9,562 nucleotides of DNA from Pyrinomonadaceae bacterium (lineage in GTDB: Bacteria > Acidobacteriota > Blastocatellia > Pyrinomonadales > Pyrinomonadaceae): the NCBI GenBank assembly GCA_014379075.1, contig JACMMN010000357.1:1-9562 (forward strand). The letters run 5' to 3'. Below are positions 6,051 to 9,562 of this stretch, one piece after another; within the stretch, counting starts at the first letter, position 1, and each line of letters opens with the position of its first letter. The position numbers and the translations under genes are program-made. The notes beneath the pieces were generated by a model. That model had not been told where the DNA came from. It made no database searches and saw nothing but the letters and a program-made list of their open reading frames with translations.

Positions 6051-7730
6051 TCATGCCTCGGCGGTGCCTGCATTCGGTTCCCTGCGGTCAGTCAGGCTAA
6101 TCAAATATCCGGCCAAAACAGTTGCGAGACAGCCCACGACGTTGAACCATAAAAATTCAATATTCGTATAGACGCTGGCCAGCCATACAGAGGCGATGCC
6201 GATAAGCAGGCCGAAGAAAGCTCCTCGCGGACGTGCCCGCTTTACGACAATTGCCAGTACAAAAACACCCAGCAACGAACCATAAAAAAACGAGCCGAAT
6301 TTATTAACGACTTCTATCAGAGAACCTAAATTCGTCGCGTAAATAGCCACGATACATGCAAAAATTCCCCAGACAAATGTGGCTGCGCGCCCGAACCGCA
6401 CATAGTGTTTATCGTCAGCATCCGTTCTAAAGTGCCGCCGGTAAAAATCGATCGTAGTAGCCGTTGCCAGGGAATTCAATTCCGCCGAGATCGATGACAT
6501 CGCCGCCGCAAAGATGGCCGCGATTATTAGTCCTATGACACCCATCGGCATGTTCTGCACAACGAATGTCGGAAAAACGTAATTGACGTCGTTGAAACTT
6601 TTGTTTCCGGTCTCGGCTTTGATGAACTCGGTCGCGTTTTTGCGGGTTTCGTTAAAAACTTTATCGGCCGCGACATAGCTTTCGCGGGCAGCATCGCTTT
6701 TATCTGCGACGAACGCCAATGCCGATGCCTCGCGTATCGCGTGCGCCGCGTCGTATTCCCCTTGCAGGATTTGATATTGGGCCTTCTGCTCTACCTTCGC
6801 CGATTCGACCGAATTAAAGATCATCGGCGGAGTCGCAAATTGATAGAAAACAAAAACCAGCACGCCTATAAGCAGGATCATAAACTGCATCGGTATTTTC
6901 AGGAACGCGCTCATTAATAACGATGTTCTGCCCTCGCTTACCGATTTCGCCGTCAGGAACCTCTGCACCTGGCTTTGATCACACCCGAAATATGCAAGAA
7001 ATAAAAATAGTGCCGCGATCAGGCCCGACCAAATTGTGTATTTCTCTGTGAGATCGAAACTCGTATTGACGGTTTCTAGCTTTCCGAGCGAACCAGCCAG
7101 ATACAACCCGTCCGTTAAAGAAACCTGCTGCGGAAACTGTGCAATAATAACGATCAGAACCACGGACAAGCCTAAAAAGATCACGGCCATCTGCTTGACG
7201 TCTGTCCACGTTACGGCCTGCACGCCGCCGATCATTGTATAGACGGTGGTCGAAAGGCCCATGAGAAATATCGTCGCGATCTCGCTCCAGCCAAGAACAA
7301 TAGAGAGAATTACCGAAGGCGCGGCGATGATTACGCCGACACCGAGGCCGCGCGAAATAAGAAAACAAAAGCTCGTCAGGCTGCGTGTCTTCGCATCAAA
7401 ACGCCGCTCAAGGTATTCGTAGGCCGTATAAACATTTGCCCGGTAAAAAAAAGGCACGACAGTAATGCAAAGGATCACCATCGCCAGCGGGAGCCCGTAA
7501 TAGAATTGCAGGAACCGCATTCCGTCCGTGTATGCCTGGCCGGTCGTCCCGACCAGCGTGATCGCCGACAATTGCGTTGCCATTACCGACAACCCGACCG
7601 CCCACCACGGCAGGCTCCGGTTCGCGAGGAAATAGCCTTCGACGTCGCCGCTGTGCTTGGTCATCCTGATCCCGTCCCAGATCACGTAAACCAAGTAGGC
7701 CACGACTATCGCCCAGTCTAAAAATTTCAT
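6051..7730 (-). CDS. sodium:solute symporter (SSS family) with hydrophilic insert
   Basis: A 559-residue polytopic inner-membrane transporter with about 13 hydrophobic segments. Family motifs include YFLANRSLPWW (33-43), YEYLERRFD (104-112), DQSQVQRFLTAKS (251-263) and MSSISAELNSLATATTIDFY (411-430), the last carrying the Ser residues of the Na+ site region. The family couples Na+ entry to uptake of sugars, amino acids, carboxylates and similar solutes; the substrate cannot be read from sequence. Residues about 305-385 form a charged, Ala/Glu/Lys-rich loop that splits the transmembrane core and is not in minimal family members. The gene is followed after 12 bases by the PIG-L deacetylase and preceded by a 47-residue membrane protein. 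There is no Shine-Dalgarno before the ATG at 7728-7730; the upstream bases are A-rich. Confidence 0.93.
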   Translation of the reverse strand: MKFLDWAIVVAYLVYVIWDGIRMTKHSGDVEGYFLANRSLPWWAVGLSVMATQLSAITLVGTTGQAYTDGMRFLQFYYGLPLAMVILCITVVPFFYRANVYTAYEYLERRFDAKTRSLTSFCFLISRGLGVGVIIAAPSVILSIVLGWSEIATIFLMGLSTTVYTMIGGVQAVTWTDVKQMAVIFLGLSVVLIVIIAQFPQQVSLTDGLYLAGSLGKLETVNTSFDLTEKYTIWSGLIAALFLFLAYFGCDQSQVQRFLTAKSVSEGRTSLLMSAFLKIPMQFMILLIGVLVFVFYQFATPPMIFNSVESAKVEQKAQYQILQGEYDAAHAIREASALAFVADKSDAARESYVAADKVFNETRKNATEFIKAETGNKSFNDVNYVFPTFVVQNMPMGVIGLIIAAIFAAAMSSISAELNSLATATTIDFYRRHFRTDADDKHYVRFGRAATFVWGIFACIVAIYATNLGSLIEVVNKFGSFFYGSLLGVFVLAIVVKRARPRGAFFGLLIGIASVWLASVYTNIEFLWFNVVGCLATVLAGYLISLTDRREPNAGTAEA

Positions 7731-7790
7731 ATTTTTGGATTATCAAAATCCGATCGCAAAAGAGAACTCCGCGCTCAATGGCCGCTCCTA

Positions 7791-7934
7791 TCAAAGCGAA
7801 AAATAGCGTGAAAAAGCGTACAAAGCTGCGATAACTAAAATCGTTGTTAGGACAACGCCGGCATAAATTTTATACCACCACGCGTCCGGCAATTCCTCGA
7901 CGGTTTCTGTATTTTTTTTCTCGTGTGATCCCAT
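7791..7934 (-). CDS. small single-span membrane protein, possible symporter accessory subunit
   Basis: A 47-residue ORF, ATG at 7932-7934 and TGA at 7791-7793. The N-terminal ~18 residues are charged and acidic (MGSHEKKNTETVEELPDAW), then comes an aromatic boundary WWYKIY (19-24), and then one hydrophobic span of about 20 residues (AGVVLTTILVIAALYAF, 25-41), ending in a short tail with one Arg. This is the layout of a real one-pass membrane protein, with the WW at the bilayer edge. It fits neatly between mutL (75 bases upstream) and the symporter (60 bases downstream) on the same strand. Other SSS transporters are sometimes preceded by small membrane proteins (for example DUF485 or DUF997 types), but this one is shorter and I do not recognise its family. 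No strong Shine-Dalgarno is present. A role with the symporter is inference. Confidence 0.7.
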   Translation of the reverse strand: MGSHEKKNTETVEELPDAWWYKIYAGVVLTTILVIAALYAFSRYFSL

Positions 7935-8009
7935 TTATGAGTAAAAGCAGTCGCCAGACTTAGAATCTCGACCAGTAACTTAATTGAATTCTATAACTCA
8001 ACCGGATAA

Positions 8010-9562
8010 TTATGTTCGATGAAACCCGCGCTCTATGTCCTTCATCGTCAACCGCAAGATGACCGGACGGCCATGCGGACAGGTGGTTGGCGATGATGTA
8101 AGCAGCAGGCGATCGATCAGCCAGTGCATTTTTTCCGGCGTGAGCTTCATGTTAATTTTTACGGCCGCCTTGCACGCGAGGCTTGCCGCAATGTGGTCGC
8201 GAAATGTCGATTTCGCGTCGCCGCGTTTTTCCAGTTCGATCGTGTCGAGAATTTCAGCAAACAGGTTTCTCGCTTCCGACGGCGGAAGATCGGTCGGCAC
8301 CGATTTTATCGCCACGGTGCGGCCCGAAAGCTGCATTGTATTGAAGCCGAGCGACTCCAGGTCGGCCGCGACCAACTGAAAAACTTCGGCCTGAGCCGGC
8401 GACAGATCGATAGTTTCCGGCAGCAACAGATTCTGGGATTCGATCGCCCGCATCGTCTCGTCATAACGAAATTTATCGAAAAGAATCCGTTCGTGCGCCA
8501 CGTGCTGATCAATCAGAAGCAGGCCTTCGTCATCGACCGCGATGATAAAGCTGTCGTGCAATTGAGCGATCGGGCGAATTTTCGATGTTGCGATGCTTTC
8601 TACCTCGACCGATGTCACCAATTTTTCAGCGGAATTTACCGGAGGCATGACAATGGTCGATTGAGGACCGCGAAACGTTTCCCCGGACGCTGAAATTTCC
8701 ATCGTTCGAAACTGGGCGGTTTGCTCGAAATCGTTCGAAAAGGCTTTAGTTCTATGTTGCTCGATTGCCGCGGCAGTTTCGATTGCCAGTCCATATTCGG
8801 CTTGAACGGGGCTCAGTCCAGTGGAAAAGCTCTGGGATTCGGCTGCCAAAGCTGGGAATTCGATTTGGGGCTGAGCAAATGAAAGTTTGTCGGCAGGCCT
8901 TAATTCTTCGCCGATCGATTCCGTCCCCGCTTCGTCGTTCTGCTCTGTCACTGAGTCGCCGAGGATTCCGGCTTTAGCAAGCGAATTCCGTATCGCCTCG
9001 GCAATGACGTCTTTTACCGCTTCATTCCGTCGAAAGCGGATCTCTGTCTTCGCGGGATGTACGTTTACATCGATCTCTTCGACCGGCACTTCGAGAAACA
9101 GAAACGCAACGGGATAAATACCGTGCGGCAATACGGAACGAAAGCCTTCGAGCAGGCCGCCTGCGATTGTTTTGTCTCGTACATAACGCTGATTCACGAA
9201 GAAATACTGAGCGTCCCGCGTCGTTCTTCGTTCCCTCGGCGCCGACACGAACCCGGAAACCCTGGCGATAAATTCTCGCCCGCCAGAAACAGGCAGAAGG
9301 CTGTCCAGCATTCCGGCCCCGAAAATTTGGAATGCCCGCTCACGCAGATTCTTCGCCGGCGACACACGCAAGACTTCGCGTCCATTATTCGTGAGATTGA
9401 ACGCGATCTCCGGGTGAGCCAGCGCATAATGAGTGACAATGCTCGCGAGATGGTAATTTTCAGTGGCTTCCGAACGCATAAATTTTCGGCGGGCCGGTGT
9501 GTTAAAAAACAGGTCGCGAACAGCGATCGTCGTACCCGTGGTTCTGGCGGCATCTTTAACAT
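8010..9562 (-). CDS. mutL: DNA mismatch repair protein MutL, endonuclease type, 5'-partial
   Basis: The open frame runs off the right edge; about 516 C-terminal residues are visible, so the ATG at 9477-9479 is internal. The first visible residues include GTTIAVRDLFFNTPARRKF, the conserved end of the GHL ATPase domain; ATPase motifs I-III lie outside the window. The transducer domain follows, with the catalytic-loop region VNVHPAKTEIRF, then a long Ser/Glu-rich linker, then the C-terminal dimerisation/endonuclease domain. That domain has DQHVAHE (8490-8510), ACK in place of ACR, CPHGRP (8064-8081) and a terminal FHR. These match the metal-binding motifs of latent MutL endonucleases found in bacteria without MutH. 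The DQHA(x2)E(x4)E motif is slightly altered: V for A, and D for the last E. The protein acts with MutS in strand-specific nicking during mismatch repair. Confidence 0.96.
   Translation of the reverse strand, partial: VKDAARTTGTTIAVRDLFFNTPARRKFMRSEATENYHLASIVTHYALAHPEIAFNLTNNGREVLRVSPAKNLRERAFQIFGAGMLDSLLPVSGGREFIARVSGFVSAPRERRTTRDAQYFFVNQRYVRDKTIAGGLLEGFRSVLPHGIYPVAFLFLEVPVEEIDVNVHPAKTEIRFRRNEAVKDVIAEAIRNSLAKAGILGDSVTEQNDEAGTESIGEELRPADKLSFAQPQIEFPALAAESQSFSTGLSPVQAEYGLAIETAAAIEQHRTKAFSNDFEQTAQFRTMEISASGETFRGPQSTIVMPPVNSAEKLVTSVEVESIATSKIRPIAQLHDSFIIAVDDEGLLLIDQHVAHERILFDKFRYDETMRAIESQNLLLPETIDLSPAQAEVFQLVAADLESLGFNTMQLSGRTVAIKSVPTDLPPSEARNLFAEILDTIELEKRGDAKSTFRDHIAASLACKAAVKINMKLTPEKMHWLIDRLLLTSSPTTCPHGRPVILRLTMKDIERGFHRT

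Noticed and set aside
7738..7743. GATAAT as a -10 box for a symporter promoter
   Set aside because: No acceptable -35 lies 16-18 bases upstream, and the site is so close to the ATG that the transcript would be almost leaderless.
8010..9479. MutL starting at the ATG at 9479
   Set aside because: The frame continues upstream with the conserved RDLFFNTPARRKF stretch to the window edge, so the gene is partial, not short.

Overview
The window reads as chromosomal sequence from a Gram-negative-type bacterium, most plausibly an Acidobacteriota member of the Blastocatellia type. That placement is inferred from the mix of families: a large secreted PIG-L deacetylase next to a sodium:solute symporter, an endonuclease-type MutL, a stand-alone biotin carrier subunit, and single-domain shikimate-branch enzymes. 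No rRNA or marker phylogeny supports it here. Gene density is high and base composition is even; there are no insertion sequences, phage genes, tRNA/rRNA genes or CRISPR arrays.

Layout: one gene runs on the plus strand at the left edge (end of a biotin carboxyl carrier protein, 1-503). Everything else is on the minus strand, so it is read from right to left: mutL (8010 to beyond the edge), a 47-residue single-span membrane protein that standard gene calling could miss (7791-7934), an SSS-family symporter (6051-7730), a secreted PIG-L/LmbE deacetylase (3567-6038), a regulatory leader (about 3341-3548), then chorismate mutase (3016-3312), prephenate dehydratase (2477-3019), a palindromic intergenic element (2335-2475), DAHP synthase (1414-2307), and a voltage-gated-type K+ channel with a C-terminal zinc ribbon (516-1343).

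The most interesting system is the 250-base leader before the chorismate mutase gene. On the minus strand it has, in order, a sigma70-like promoter, a 28-codon leader ORF with six Phe, four Tyr and one Trp codon, two mutually exclusive RNA pairings (1:2 and 2:3), and an intrinsic terminator with a U tract just ahead of the chorismate mutase ribosome binding site. This is the full architecture of ribosome-mediated transcription attenuation, analogous to pheL-pheA of enteric bacteria, but here it drives a split chorismate mutase + dehydratase + DAHP synthase operon.

The three enzymes form the entry step and Phe branch of aromatic amino acid synthesis: DAHP synthase commits carbon to the shikimate pathway, chorismate mutase makes prephenate, and the dehydratase makes phenylpyruvate. 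None has an ACT or ferredoxin-like regulatory domain, so control by charged tRNA-Phe/tRNA-Tyr through the leader may replace some of the usual allosteric feedback. The deacetylase, symporter and small membrane protein look like a separate uptake/processing unit of unknown substrate.
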